Under the pieces are notes generated by a model. The model searched no databases, was not told the DNA's origin, and was given only the letters and a program-made list of their open reading frames with translations. Positions 34,910 through 45,860 of a DNA stretch of 64,000 bases are shown here, one piece after another; the stretch's first letter is position 1, and each line of letters begins with the position of its first letter. The position numbers and the translations under genes are program-made. The stretch is from Combretum micranthum (taxonomy: Eukaryota; Streptophyta; Magnoliopsida; Myrtales; Combretaceae). The DNA lies in NCBI GenBank assembly GCA_024138025.1, contig JAMXBD010000811.1:124001-188000 (forward strand), read 5' to 3'.

Positions 34910-35814
34910 TTGGATAATATAATTGGTATATGTGTTAGATGTGTGATTTTGTATGTGGGTAGTATAATGAAATCACTATTATTGTATTACATGTATTAAT
35001 GTGTGTATAGTGTAATGAATAAGTGTGTCTTTTGCAAATTAATATGTATGTGTTATGTTTAGAATTTAATAAAATTACTTTTGAATTGCTTAAGATTAAT
35101 GACAGAAATTTGACAAAATTTAAGTCTACTTTTTAAGCCTAAATCCAACTCAAATGCATTTGAAATTAACTCAGATTAATCTTAGGTCAAATATACCCCT
35201 AAAGACATATTTTGGATTAGTATTGACTTTGTTTTGGGCAAGATTTGGACCCTTTTTGGCAGCCCTATTTCCCCATACGAATTTTCCTTTCTTTTCTTTC
35301 TTTCTTTCTTCCTTTTCCATCCCAAAATCCTAAACCCTAAGCCAAGATCAATTACAAGCTTTAGGATTTGAACATCATTTCAAGCCAAGACCTAACCATG
35401 TAAGTTAAATGTAAGCTTAATCTTTTTATTTTATGTTCTATATTGTGTTTGTTTGTAAAGGTTAGATAAAAATGAATTTTATGTACTAATTGGTGTGAGA
35501 TTGATTTGGTGCATTGATGGTAGTTTGAATGGGATTACATGGCTAGAGGAATGGGAGTGTATATCTTATATGAATGTTGATGTGTGAGGATGAGTGTTTA
35601 GGGAAGATTGAAGGAGTGAGTAGTTGAGGAGTGGATTTGAAGTGTGATTAGTGTTTTGATGATTCGAAGTAGAATTTAGGTTGTTAGGATAGTGTTTGGA
35701 ACATATAATAAACTTTGGAAAGATTAGATTGAGTTTGGAGAAATTTTGAAGTGAATAACTTTTGAAATAAAACAGGGGAAACCAAAAACTTTTTTGTGTA
35801 GGCTTAAATTTGAA

Positions 35815-36285
35815 CGTACGTCGGCATCTAGCACTTCTACGCCGCCGGCTTATAGGTGGTGTTGGAAGTGAACAGAATCAAATTTCCTAAAGCCGTTTAA
35901 ACGCTGCCAGCTTTCACTAGAAAAGTCTGCCAGTGTTTATTTTTCAAAATGTACGCCGGCTATTGGGATTCCAACGCCGCCGGCTTAGTGGCGGTGTGGA
36001 ATAGGAACAGAATCATAATTTTTAACGCTGGGCTTAAGGCTGCCGGCGTAGGATCTAAGGCTGCCAGCGTACGTGGATACGCTGCCGGTGTTGGGGGTAT
36101 TCACAGGCATAGACCAACCCCGTGAACCTCTCGAAAATTTTTGAAAATTTGGATTTGCATTCTACACTGGCTCAAAACTGCCGGTGTAGAATGAAGGCAG
36201 CCGGCGTATTCTTGAACGCTGCCAGTGTTAGCAATGTTGAACTTCAGTGTGTTGAACACCGGTTCAAAGTCGCTGGCATATCCCC
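35815..36285 (+). repeat. GCCGGC-rich array in family B LTR copy 2
   Basis: The longest array: tacgccgccggct, acgccggc, gctgccggcgta, gctgccagcgtac, ctgccggtgtt and similar blocks about 20-40 bp apart, ending near 36285. Confidence 0.75.
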
Positions 36286-36499
36286 TACACTTTTAAATTT
36301 CAAAAAATTTCTTTAAAAATTTCTGAAGTTTGGTATATGATCAATTAAGTATTTGTTAAGTGTTCTATTATATAATAGGATGTTTAAATGCTTTATTATG
36401 AACTTGTATTAATTTATTTGAATTTCTTTGATTAATGGTATTTTCAACTAATAAATTAGTGCTTAAACTAAGTGTGGAACTTAATATTATTTTAAACAG

Positions 36500-36547
36500 T
36501 GATAGATTCTCGCCCAGCCAACCCCATTAGTTCCCGAGCTATATCAG
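36500..36547 (+). other. Candidate exon 2 of the LTR-encoded small protein (copy B2)
   Basis: Acceptor tattttaaacag, donor gtacgcaata. In the joining phase it is open (IDSRPANPISSRAIS). An in-frame stop lies just upstream in unspliced sequence, so translation would need splicing from an earlier exon that was not identified. Confidence 0.4.
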
Positions 36548-37054
36548 GTACGCAATAACTTGCTTGTTTCTTTGCTAGGGTAGGCATCAAACCAAATTAC
36601 TTTAAATTAAGAAAATTTTATTAATTGATGAGTGTTGATTGTCCTTGTTTGCCGTTGAATCTGGTTCGGGGAGCGGCACCCTGCTCAGATTGGGGGCAGG
36701 GTACTTTCTCGTTAATGGATAGAATTATTTAGGAGATATGAGTATCCGAGCTACTCATATCAACCCTCTGAGCATCGTGATTCGTTACTCAGGATCCCTA
36801 GTATTACGGGCTACACCAGAAGGTGGGGCTGCTTAGTCTGTATGAACAGTAGGGATCACTCAGGGAGGCGAACGTAATACTAGATCCCTGTTGTCCAGAG
36901 TTTGAATACTCCCGTGTTGTTTTACTAATCAAAGATTAAGCAAGAAACAAATGATTGTTGCATAATGCATTTAGTCTAAGGATGTGTGATCCACTTTGCA
37001 TTTGTATTTGTTACTTGTGTACTGGGCCTTTGGCTCATATTTTATCCATTTCAG

Positions 37055-37134
37055 GTGATGACTCCGATGAGTTTTATGCGAGTATAGGGTACGGAACCGA
37101 CTTTGAAGATTTTCTTGATGGTTTGGAGGATTAG
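37055..37134 (+). other. Candidate final exon, acidic peptide (copy B2)
   Basis: It follows acceptor ttttatccatttcag and a gtactgggcctttggctcat stretch that is conserved before this exon in the other B and C LTRs. It reads GDDSDEFYASIGYGTDFEDF, LDGLED, TAG. See 27074-27150 for the codon comparison. Confidence 0.5.
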
Positions 37135-37542
37135 AGTTAGCCATGGACTCAATGGAACCCTATGATTGTAATAGATTAGATGTGATTTCTTTTGTTGATG
37201 ATGTAACTAAAGTGTTAGTTTGGGTTGTGTTTTGAAGATTTTGTTAAGGCTTGTAAGAAGCCTTTGGATGTAATATGTATATATATATATATATGTACTT
37301 AGTTATGTAGGAATTAAGTTGTTTCCTTTGCAAAATATGTTGGTAGTGTAGTAGTATAGCTTTGTTTAAGGTTTAAAAAAAAATATTATGATTTCTATTA
37401 TATTATCTATATGGAATTAGATAAACAATTTTTCAAACAATTCTTTCAGGCAACCTTACATATAATCTTATAGGTTATATGTGGTTGGGGGACTGTTATC
37501 GCCTATCTCAAATATAGGGGTGATACCGGTCCTTACACTTAG

Positions 37543-39480
37543 CTTCACTAGAAACAATTGATCACATTTAGCATAAAATAACTAAAAACTTGATATAAAT
37601 AAAAAAACATACTTCGAAGGTCATTTAACCCCCTAAGCTATGAAGAACTACAAGTACTCTAAGTCTAAATATACCTTCATACTTAGATTTAGATGTGTTA
37701 GATGTTAAACTAAGGATTTAAGGATTTAAGAAGGTCAAAACAAGAGCTAAAAGATGGTTACATCATCCCCTTGTTGATCACACTCGTAGTGGAGGGCATG
37801 AAAGGCTAGAGAGAAAAAGAAAACATGAAAACATCCTTGTCATGCTGTTATGAAGGGTGTGACGACCATCACGACCTTTATCACAACCGTTATCGGCCAA
37901 TAACTACCACACTTGAGGAGATTATGGCCTGTGCCTTGATAATGACCCTTATTCGCTCCAAATCACGAGAACAGCTCCAAAACATCCTTTTCTTTAATCT
38001 TAAACCATAGAAAACTCCAAAAACACATATTTTAGTGTATAAACACTTTTATAAATTCACACTACCTGCAAACAAACAATCTTCCCTTCTTCTTTCGCAA
38101 ACAACAACCACTACCAAAACAAAGATTAGCAATTTTCTCTTGATCTCTCCCCTAAACGTGAATACCTTGATTTCAAAACTGCAAGTTAAGAAAGAAACTC
38201 TCAAGACTATAAAAGGATTGAAAGAAAACAATTTACCTTGGTCTCATAACATCTTGATTGTCCTTAAGAGGAGATTCTAGCAAGAAGGATTTCTAGGGCT
38301 TAAGGATTGTTTATAATGTCTATAGATGAAATGGCATGTTGATTAAGAATAGGTAGTTATTATTATTTTTTTTTTTTTCTTTCATAGTGAAAGTTTATTT
38401 TGCCCTCTCATAAAACAACATATGACACTCCATTGCCCTTCATTATAAATTATTTTATTTTATTTTACAGATTATAAATTAATTCTAACTCGATGGTGAG
38501 GCTCATAAGTCTCTCCTATTAATGATAAAGATTAAGAAAAATGGTAAATTACATCGAAAGGTTACAACATTTGGGGATAAGTCCATTTGAGAATAAAATG
38601 TTTCAAATGGTTCATTTGAGGTTATAGTGTTTAGAAAAGTGGATCTATTGAGATCATCATTGAAACATGTCACAATGTGGTAAATCTTTTGAGTTTTAAT
38701 TAAATTTTTCTCTTATTGATATGTATTAATGGTGACTTAATTGATCAACTTCTATAAATGCTCAAATAAACTTATCCAGAAAAGTCATGACCTTCATATA
38801 TAATTTACCCTTAAGAAAAATAAAACTCAAAACTAAACTCACAATTGACACAAAGCTATCCTTTGTTTGGCTCACAAAATAACCCTAATACCGTCCTAAT
38901 ATAAAAGTTAACTAACTAAGTATTATAACATAAGATAAAAATAATATAAAGACATGTTAAAATAATAATAATTTGAAAAACTGCAAATTTTACTAATACA
39001 CACGTTAAAATATATCGATATTTTACGGATTTCGTATCCTTATATAAAATATTATACCTGATAGACCTAGGGTTAGCAGTCCTTACTTTATTTTATTATT
39101 ATTACTTTAAATTTTAAAACCAAATAGTTTTAATTTGAGTGTAAGTTATGTTATATGCCACATAAAGAGGAAATGAATGGCCAAGCACACAGCAAAAGAG
39201 GTTTATGGTCGAACGCTTATCGTTACATATAATTCTAATTATCTTTGTCTTTCACTTGTCTTGACCTTACCACCTTTCACTTAACGGATACACTTCTTAT
39301 GAGTTAGGACACATTAATTTATTCTTTTGATCAAATTTTCTTAATTGATAATTAAGATTATTTAGATTTTATAAAAAAAATTGGGCATAAATCTTTTATC
39401 TTAAAATCTCAAATATGAGTTACGTGCAATAGCATCTTTAGAAAATAAACCGATAAAATTAAAGAAAAAAATTAGACGAC
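37543..39480. other. No intact gene; probable decayed LTR sequence
   Basis: A+T-rich. Around 37800-38290 the minus strand has LTR-like features (donor-like accaag/gtaaattg at ~38240, pyrimidine-rich leader on the other side). The ORFs at 37825-38010, 38035-38280 and 38049-38231 overlap on both strands and have no domain. A 20-bp homopolymer-rich T stretch lies near 38365. Nothing was recognised in 38400-39480. Confidence 0.4.
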
Positions 39481-39514
39481 CATTTTTCACTTGCTCTTAT
39501 TTTAAATTTTTAGT

Positions 39515-39640
39515 GCAAAGAATTTGGAGAGTTCAATTTGAATCATGAAAATGATTCTCCTCCACTTAAATTGGAAGAACTTGGTGGAAATGGTGCACAA
39601 AAAGAAAAATCTTTAAGTCCATCGAACCAACAATTACATT
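39515..39640 (+). pseudogene. Myb/SANT-like protein fragment of PIF/Harbinger type
   Basis: After an acceptor-like attttttag-type site, one frame reads KEFGEFNLNHENDSPPLKLE, then ELGGNGAQKEKSLSP and a TAA. The downstream DNA (to ~39790) still suggests MLAHVRVVIRVINELSREKLDLRKLYDKV in the same frame. The DNA matches the spacer at the centre of the 3.7-6.9 kb palindrome (caatttgaat..., ctcctccacttaaattgga). It looks like the C-terminal exon of the Harbinger-associated protein, left on its own. Confidence 0.45.
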
Positions 39641-39799
39641 AAAAACAAAAGTTGAGTAGTGAAACATTTGAAAATAAGATGCTCGCCCATGTTAGGGTGG
39701 TCATTAGAGTCATCAATGAATTGAGTAGGGAAAAATTGGACCTGCGAAAACTTTATGATAAGGTGATGAAGATGAAAAAATTTGATAATTTATTGTTCA

Positions 39800-40509
39800 A
39801 ATGATATTTGATTATTAAGTTGAAAATGAAAAAATTGTAAAAGTTTCTATAGCAAAAAATATGATCTTGAGCTATATGGACTTGTGGGTTCATCCAGAGA
39901 TTGTGATACACTCTAATTTTTTGTGGGTTGAATTTTGTTATTTACCATCTAGTAAATATAATGAGCTAGATATTCCTTTAATTCATTTCTTATGGTACCA
40001 GGTTTAAAAAGGTACATTTAACTTTTAAGTGATTTTATGGACAATGTTCAAATACATTGATGGTATTGCACTTCTGTCTTCATGGTTTATGTTTTCATGT
40101 GAACATTGATAATGTCAAATAAGTTTCTTACAAATCACAAAAGTTGGTTTTTTTTTCTTTTTTTTTTTAAATAAAAATGTTATATGTGTTGGCAAACAAT
40201 AAGAAGATCCATAAACCACTTCATCAATTGAAAATTTTAAAAAATAAGTGCCATGTATGTAATACGACATGTATGATTAAACAAGGACATAGGCTGAGTT
40301 TGATTCGTGACATTGCTTGATTTGACACAGGTGGTCATGGTCTTTCCATTAATTTAGCAAGTTGTTGGGTCATTGTTGGGTTAGACCAGGTTACCAATAT
40401 TAAAAAAAAAAAAAGAAGAAAAAGGGAAAAGAAAAGGAAAATTGAAAGGAAAAAAATATAAATAAGAAAAGAATTCTTAAGTCATTTTTCATGTGAATAG
40501 TAAATGTTA
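39800..40509. other. No gene recognised
   Basis: A+T-rich, with T-run (~40150) and A-run (~40402) stretches. No domain, RNA gene or repeat structure was recognised. Confidence 0.5.
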
Positions 40510-40588
40510 TTAACTATGATACCCCTCGTATATAGGTTGTGGAACTCTAATAACAGAAACACATTTTCGATGTAATGGCTTGGAGTTT

Positions 40589-40656
40589 GTTAGAACTCCA
40601 AAGTTAAACATGCTCTGGGCAGAGCAATCCTACATTGGATGAACCCTAGGAAGCGC
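40589..40656 (+). other. 5S-rRNA-like segment in the left Cassandra LTR
   Basis: tagaactccaaagttaaaca and tggatgaaccctaggaagc follow the plant 5S rRNA sequence (...cagaactccgcagttaagcg...ggatgggtgacctcctgggaag). The box A and box C equivalents have several changes. Confidence 0.75.
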
Positions 40657-41027
40657 TGGTACCAAAATGACAAAATCGTATGGTGTGTGGCCAAAGCAGA
40701 TAATACCTCGGTGGATAGAGTTCCGAGTTATTACACAATACCTCTGGTGTCTTGGTTGTGCTTAAGGGTACATTGGGAGAGCTAGTGTACTTGACATCAT
40801 GATCCCTGCCTAGCATGGTCTGAGGGCCTAAGGACTCCCTATCCACTGCGGTAGAGCCTGGGGTGGCAAGTTGTGACAAATAGTATCAGAGCAAGGTTCT
40901 GGACTTGTGTAACGAAACTGATGGGGACGTCAATTCTATAAGTGGGAGAGTATGTGATACTCCTCATATATAGGTTGTGAAACTCTAATCACAGTGACAC
41001 CTTTTCGATGTAATAGCCTGGAGTTTG

Positions 41028-41095
41028 TCAGAACTTCAAAGTTAAGCGTGCTTTGAGCAGACAAATCCTAGGATGGGTGATCCCCTGGGAAGCGC
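41028..41095 (+). other. 5S-rRNA-like segment in the right Cassandra LTR
   Basis: It keeps agttaagcgtgct (the 5S box A region) exactly and aggatgggtgatc (box C region) with one change, so it is better preserved than the left copy. It could still recruit RNA polymerase III factors. It is not a full 5S rRNA gene. Confidence 0.8.
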
Positions 41096-41322
41096 TAGCA
41101 CTAAAAGGACAAAACCATGCGGCATGCGACCAAAGTAGATAATATCTTAGTAGGTAGAGTTTCAAGTCATTACACAGTGTCTCTGGTGTTTTAGTTGTGT
41201 TTGAAGGTGCATTGGGAGGGCCAGTGTACCTAACATCACGATCCCTGCCTGGGGTGGCCTGAGAACCTAGGGGCGCCCCCTCCGCTGTGGTGGGGCCTGG
41301 GGTGGCAGGTCATAACATTAAC

Positions 41323-43316
41323 AACACAAGTAATGAATATGTCTCCAAAGATATTTGGTTAGATTTTTATAGACTTCTATCTAAAGTAATTTTTCGTTTC
41401 CTAACAATGTGGGGTTCTTTTTGTTTTTATGGAATTGTTTGTATGTTGAATGTTTTGTAGTTTCACATTACTAATTTCACAATTAAAAGTAGACATGCTT
41501 GTCTATAAATAAATGCACACCTCAAGCAATTCTTTCAACAAATGAGCTAAATGCTTATATTATCAAGCCTAGATTTAGAGCTATGCAAGCATGCTATATG
41601 GGTCAAGACACCCCACTTCAACCTATGGGCTATGTAAGCTAGCCCATTTCAGCCAACATTACAATGCAAGCTAGAATTTTTGGCCCAGCCTTAATTGCAT
41701 AGGTTGGTGGGTTACATAGGTTTGCCCATTAACCTATTAAGATTTTTTTTTTTTGAAAAAAAAAGACAAAAAAAGAAATTAATATTATAATATAATGATA
41801 TTGAAAGTATAAGTTATTGTCTAGGTATAACTTATGTGCATTTTGGTTTTTTATCGAAAAAAAGAATAAAAATGCAATTTTCGTAATTAGTTGAAACCGG
41901 TTTATATGTATATACAAATATATATATATATATATATTCAAAATATCATTGTTAATTTTAAATATATGAATTTAAAACCATGATAAAAAATCTTGCTTGA
42001 AAAGTTTTGTCAATTGTGATTTAGAAAGTTTATTCCATAACTTATGATTATGATTCATACAAAGTTTTTTTTCCCCACAATATCCTTATTTAAATTCCAT
42101 GGTTAAACAAATTTTTTTGTTCTTTCCTTGGATTCCTTGTTGACATCTTGGCAAAAGAAGAGCATTTTTGGAATTTCTTTCAAAAAGCTTCTATTTTGAT
42201 TATGATTCTTTCAAGTTTATATTATCTTCTCGTTTCTTTGACTAGATGCAACAATGTGAAGTATGGCTAAGAGCTACAAAGATTTAATCTTCTTTTCTTT
42301 TTTTTTTTCTTATGCTTTACATACATATTTTAATGTGGATTTACGAGCTAAACTAACCTATAGGGGGTTGGCTAGCTTTAATTTGCGGGCTATATGAAGA
42401 GGATTAAAATGGCCTATAACTTAATGTGGGTTAAAATTTTTTTCCCAATCCTTTCTTTTTTCTTTTTTTATTAAATGGGTTTGCCCGCATAACTTGTCTC
42501 GCTTGCATAGCTAATCCCATTTTATATTAAGTTAAAATATTGTTTTAGCTAATTTTAAATATATTTTGTGATTTTATCTATATATATATTTTCAATTTTT
42601 CAATTTTTTTGAAATTAAAAAACATATTTGGCTGGTTCAATGGGCCATGAACCAGTAGGTGGATTGGAATTAGCCTGACCCCTCCCTTGATTAGATCCAT
42701 GAGCTAGTAGGTCTGGATTGTTTTAAGCTCATACTGACATCTATGTCTTATAAGATAGTTTGCATACTTTTTTTTTTTTAAATAAATCGATTGATTTATG
42801 TAAATATGGTACATACATTATATTATATGTGTTTAGATTTTTTAGCTACTTCCTCGGTGGAAATAACTACCTTTAAGAAATTCAATTAAGAACACTCTTC
42901 ATGATTTAATATATATATATATATATATATGTTTAAAGTACTCATAAATATTTATTATTTCATGCCAATGTAATTGATAAACACGGAAAAACCTTTTCTG
43001 ATTTTTTTTCATCAAAATAACTAAACATAAAAATATGTTGTCTTTCAAAATATTAATTTTAAAGGAAAAATTTTTCCAATAAAAAATAGTTCTTGAAATA
43101 AATGGGGCCAAAGATTCAATAAAATCTAAAATGTTAAAATCGAAAAAAAGAAAAATAAAATTATTAAAAAATTGGTGCCATTATACCAATTTAAAATTTT
43201 CAATAGTGGAAAGACTTTTTGATTAGTCACCACCAACTCAACATAGAAAATGATCTGTCTTTAATACCTTAGCATATGTTATTTTGAGGAATTGTGAAAG
43301 TTAATTAGATAACTAA
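41323..43316. other. No gene recognised
   Basis: A+T-rich with TA runs (41919-41937, 42909-42930). It has scattered gggct/agccc words (for example ctatgggctatgtaagctagccc near 41620 and gaaccagtaggtggattgg near 42650) that read like a decayed non-autonomous transposon, but I could not define ends. ORFs at 41729-41941 and 42899-43111 are Ile/Tyr/Phe-rich products of A+T repeats. Confidence 0.4.
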
Positions 43317-43729
43317 TTAATTGTAACACCCTAAATTTAATTAAGTTATTACTGCCACGTATAATACTTAAGTATTACATGCTCAGGCTTCCTAGAATGA
43401 TATGTTTATATTGATCATTGCTATTCACTTTTAATTATAGAATTCGTTTGTTTAAATTTCTAAAACAACTGGATTTAGTTCAAAGAACCAAACTTTTATA
43501 AAAATATAATAAAGGTTTCTACTCCTTCTAAAGCAAACCAACTTTTTAAGAAACAAAACATTACAAAAACACTTTGTAATCTACTCTCATGAGTAATCAA
43601 CAAATAAAAACTTGAAATATAATTCAGCTCTTTAACAAAATAAACACAAATTCAAATGAAATCCTAAGTCTTAACCCACTTCACTCATTCAACATCGCCC
43701 AAAACTCGAGCCAAATATCATCAGCACCA

Positions 43730-43777
43730 TCAATTATCATCAACAACTACATCATCATCCTCATTGTCATCAAAGTA
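43730..43777 (-). other. Candidate acidic final exon in LTR C
   Basis: After acceptor cgttttccaag the frame reads YFDDNEDDDVVVDDN and TGA. The acidic frame is one base out from the phase of exon 2, so this copy is probably broken. Confidence 0.35.
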
Positions 43778-44421
43778 CTTGGAAAACGAATAACAACAAC
43801 AATAATGAGCCGAAGCTCAGTACACAGCAACATAGGCACATATAGAGTAGCACACAAGCCTAACTAAATGCAATGCAATAAATAGCAAGTTATTATCTTC
43901 AATTTAAAGTAAATCAAGTATCATGGGAGCACTCACACTCCAAAACAAGTCACTAGGAATTTGGAGGTCCTAAGTAACCACACAAAGCTTAAGGGATTGA
44001 TATAGATAGCCCGAATACCTATATCTCCTAGATGATATAGCCAAAAAAGAATAGAAACCGCATCTAGGGTCCACAGCCATTACACGCACTCTACCCATCT
44101 TAGTCCATAATATAAAAAGGTTCAACCAATCCCATAAACGTGAACCCTAATATATTATTTCTCACCAATCAAGATAGATGTTATACCGATATTGTTTACC
44201 CCATCGGCTACCCACCAAGCCACCTACAAATGTCATTACATCATGACGAGCGTGGCCTAAGCGCTTAAACTACTGTGTCTACCCAGAGAAGGTTGCTGCT
44301 CACCAGACTGGATTCAATGGCACACGCGCAAGCAACACTCATCAATTTTTTAAGCCGAGCTTAACTTTTAATTCATTTTAGGATTGATATCCTAACAACC
44401 ATCATGCAAGTTACCGCGTAC

Positions 44422-44518
44422 CTTTTATACAAACTCCAAATAAAGGCTCAGATACCAACTCAGAAGATAATTCGAAAGATTCAGAAGTCAAACTCAAACA
44501 TCTGTTTAAGAATTTAAA
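44422..44518 (-). other. Candidate exon 2 in LTR C
   Basis: Acceptor cttgtacag, donor gtacgcggta. The phase matching the B exons is open and Ser/Glu-rich (SFELSSELVSEPLFGV), similar in feel to the B1 exon (VNSSLSEYSNTLLGL). Confidence 0.35.
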
Positions 44519-45635
44519 CTGTACAAGCAATTAAATATAATTATCCATTACATCAATTTTATTTTATTACCCTATTTGATCAAACGCTAAATAGGAACCC
44601 CGCTATGGCTGTGAAGATTGCCTCGCAAAAATACGGATAGTTCTCCTTTGTCTGTCAAAGTACTTCTTTTCACTTTGATTATGGTCATTTATCACAAAAG
44701 TATCATCACATCATTCATATTCTAAAAATATACATTTCTGAAGCAAACAACCACTTGAAGCAACATATTCCCCATGTTATCTATAATTTATCCTAACCCA
44801 TTAACTTAAGCTAATTATTAACTATGTATTCATTTTAACTTAATCCTAGCTAATTTTATTAAAGTTAATAAGTTAATCCAATTGCTAATCTAAGACAATT
44901 AAACTTAGTCAATCTAGTCCATTTGAGCGTACTAAAGTCTATTCAATCAAGTTGAACTTGGATTAACTAACTAAGTTCATTTTATATTAACTTAATTCTA
45001 TATTACTTAATCTTAACAAAGTTGATTAAACTTAATTAATCTAATTCATTTTATCCTACCAAAATCTACTTAGTCAAGTTAAACTATGATTGATTAACTA
45101 AGTTCATTGTATATCTAATTCTATATTTAATCAAATCATTTATTAGATCTATAAATCCACTTAAATTACGCTTAATTATATCATTCAACAAACATAACAC
45201 ATTAAATATCATTTATCTATTTCATTTTAGCTCAAAAAGATTCATATTATACTTAATTACATATATTTAACTAGTAAAATAAGTTTTTAACTTTGTTTGG
45301 AAAATGTAGCAATTGGAAAGAAATAATATTTTGGTCTTGATAATTTTATAATTTGCAAAAACTTAAAATATGAAAATTTTAGATATCTTTTTATGCTTTT
45401 CGTAGCCTTTTGAATCACCTCAATCCAAGGTCAGATGAAAAAGTTATGGGAAAAATAAGAAACGATATTGCAACAAAGAAAACCAAACAGGGTGTGACAA
45501 GGTATATGAATACACCTTTCCACACATGCTGTATAACAAGGTGTATGAACTTAAAAACCTTGCACCATTGTGCACAGAACGTCATACACGTTCCCATACA
45601 TGTTATATGGCAAGGTGTATGAACTCAGAGAAAAA

Positions 45636-45860
45636 CACATAAAAGGTCAGGAAATGAAACATGATGCCATACATGGTATATGGGATGCCGTTTCAACCTA
45701 GGGGAAAAACACATTGAAGATTAGAAAATGAAACATGATGTCATACATGGTGTATGAGATGCCGTTTCAACCTAAGAGAAAAGCAAATAATGGTTAGAAA
45801 ATGAAACATCTTGTCATACATGGTGTTTCAAAGCTGTATGAAGTGTCAATGGGTGAAACA
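45636..45860 (-). repeat. Tandem ~74-bp repeats with CATACATGG-TGTATGA hairpin motif
   Basis: Units begin (aaatgaaac) at 45652, 45726 and 45799. Each holds catacatgg(t)(g/a)tat, in which CATACA and TGTATG can pair, followed by gatgccgtttcaacc. Looser copies of the same motif extend over 45508-45900. The array sits at the place in this LTR where family B LTRs carry the GCCGGC-rich arrays. Confidence 0.7.

Larger units (their letters stand above)
34814..37537 (+). mobile_element. Family B solo LTR, copy 2
   Basis: 2724 bp, TGAAATAGC...GGTCCTTACA, with a perfect 5-bp duplication CTTAG and no internal domain, so a solo LTR left by LTR-LTR recombination. In order it has a TA/TG microsatellite (34862-34909), a pyrimidine-rich leader with aaaccctaa, donor accatgtaagtta (35396-35407), a GCCGGC-rich array, candidate exons at 36500-36547 and 37055-37134, and a TA run near 37276. 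The ORF at 36122-36316 crosses the array and starts with GTG; I do not support it. Confidence 0.85.
40515..41317 (+). mobile_element. Cassandra-like TRIM retrotransposon (803 bp)
   Basis: Two LTRs of 364 bp (40515-40878) and 365 bp (40953-41317) enclose only 74 bp. TTAAC flanks the element (40510-40514, 41318-41322). Directly inside the left LTR is tagtatcagagc (40881-40892), the initiator tRNA-Met primer binding site with one change, and just before the right LTR is a polypurine tract aagtgggagagta. Each LTR carries 5S-rRNA-like sequence, the hallmark of Cassandra. The left LTR now starts TA instead of TG and the two LTRs differ at many positions, so it is old. It encodes no protein and would depend on enzymes from other retroelements. 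ORFs in it (40646-40879 minus) are incidental. Confidence 0.9.

Noticed and set aside
36122..36316. 64-codon ORF with Cys/Arg-rich composition
   Set aside because: Runs through the GCCGGC array, starts with GTG and has no counterpart in copy B1.
40646..40879. 77-codon minus-strand ORF
   Set aside because: Sits inside the non-coding Cassandra LTR; explained by the 5S-like and LTR sequence.
41028..41095. Possible 5S rRNA gene
   Set aside because: Only about the 3' two-thirds is 5S-like and it occurs in both LTRs of a TRIM; no terminator or full gene is present.
45410..45622. ORFs across the CATACA/TGTATG array (both strands)
   Set aside because: Palindromic repeats open frames on both strands by chance.
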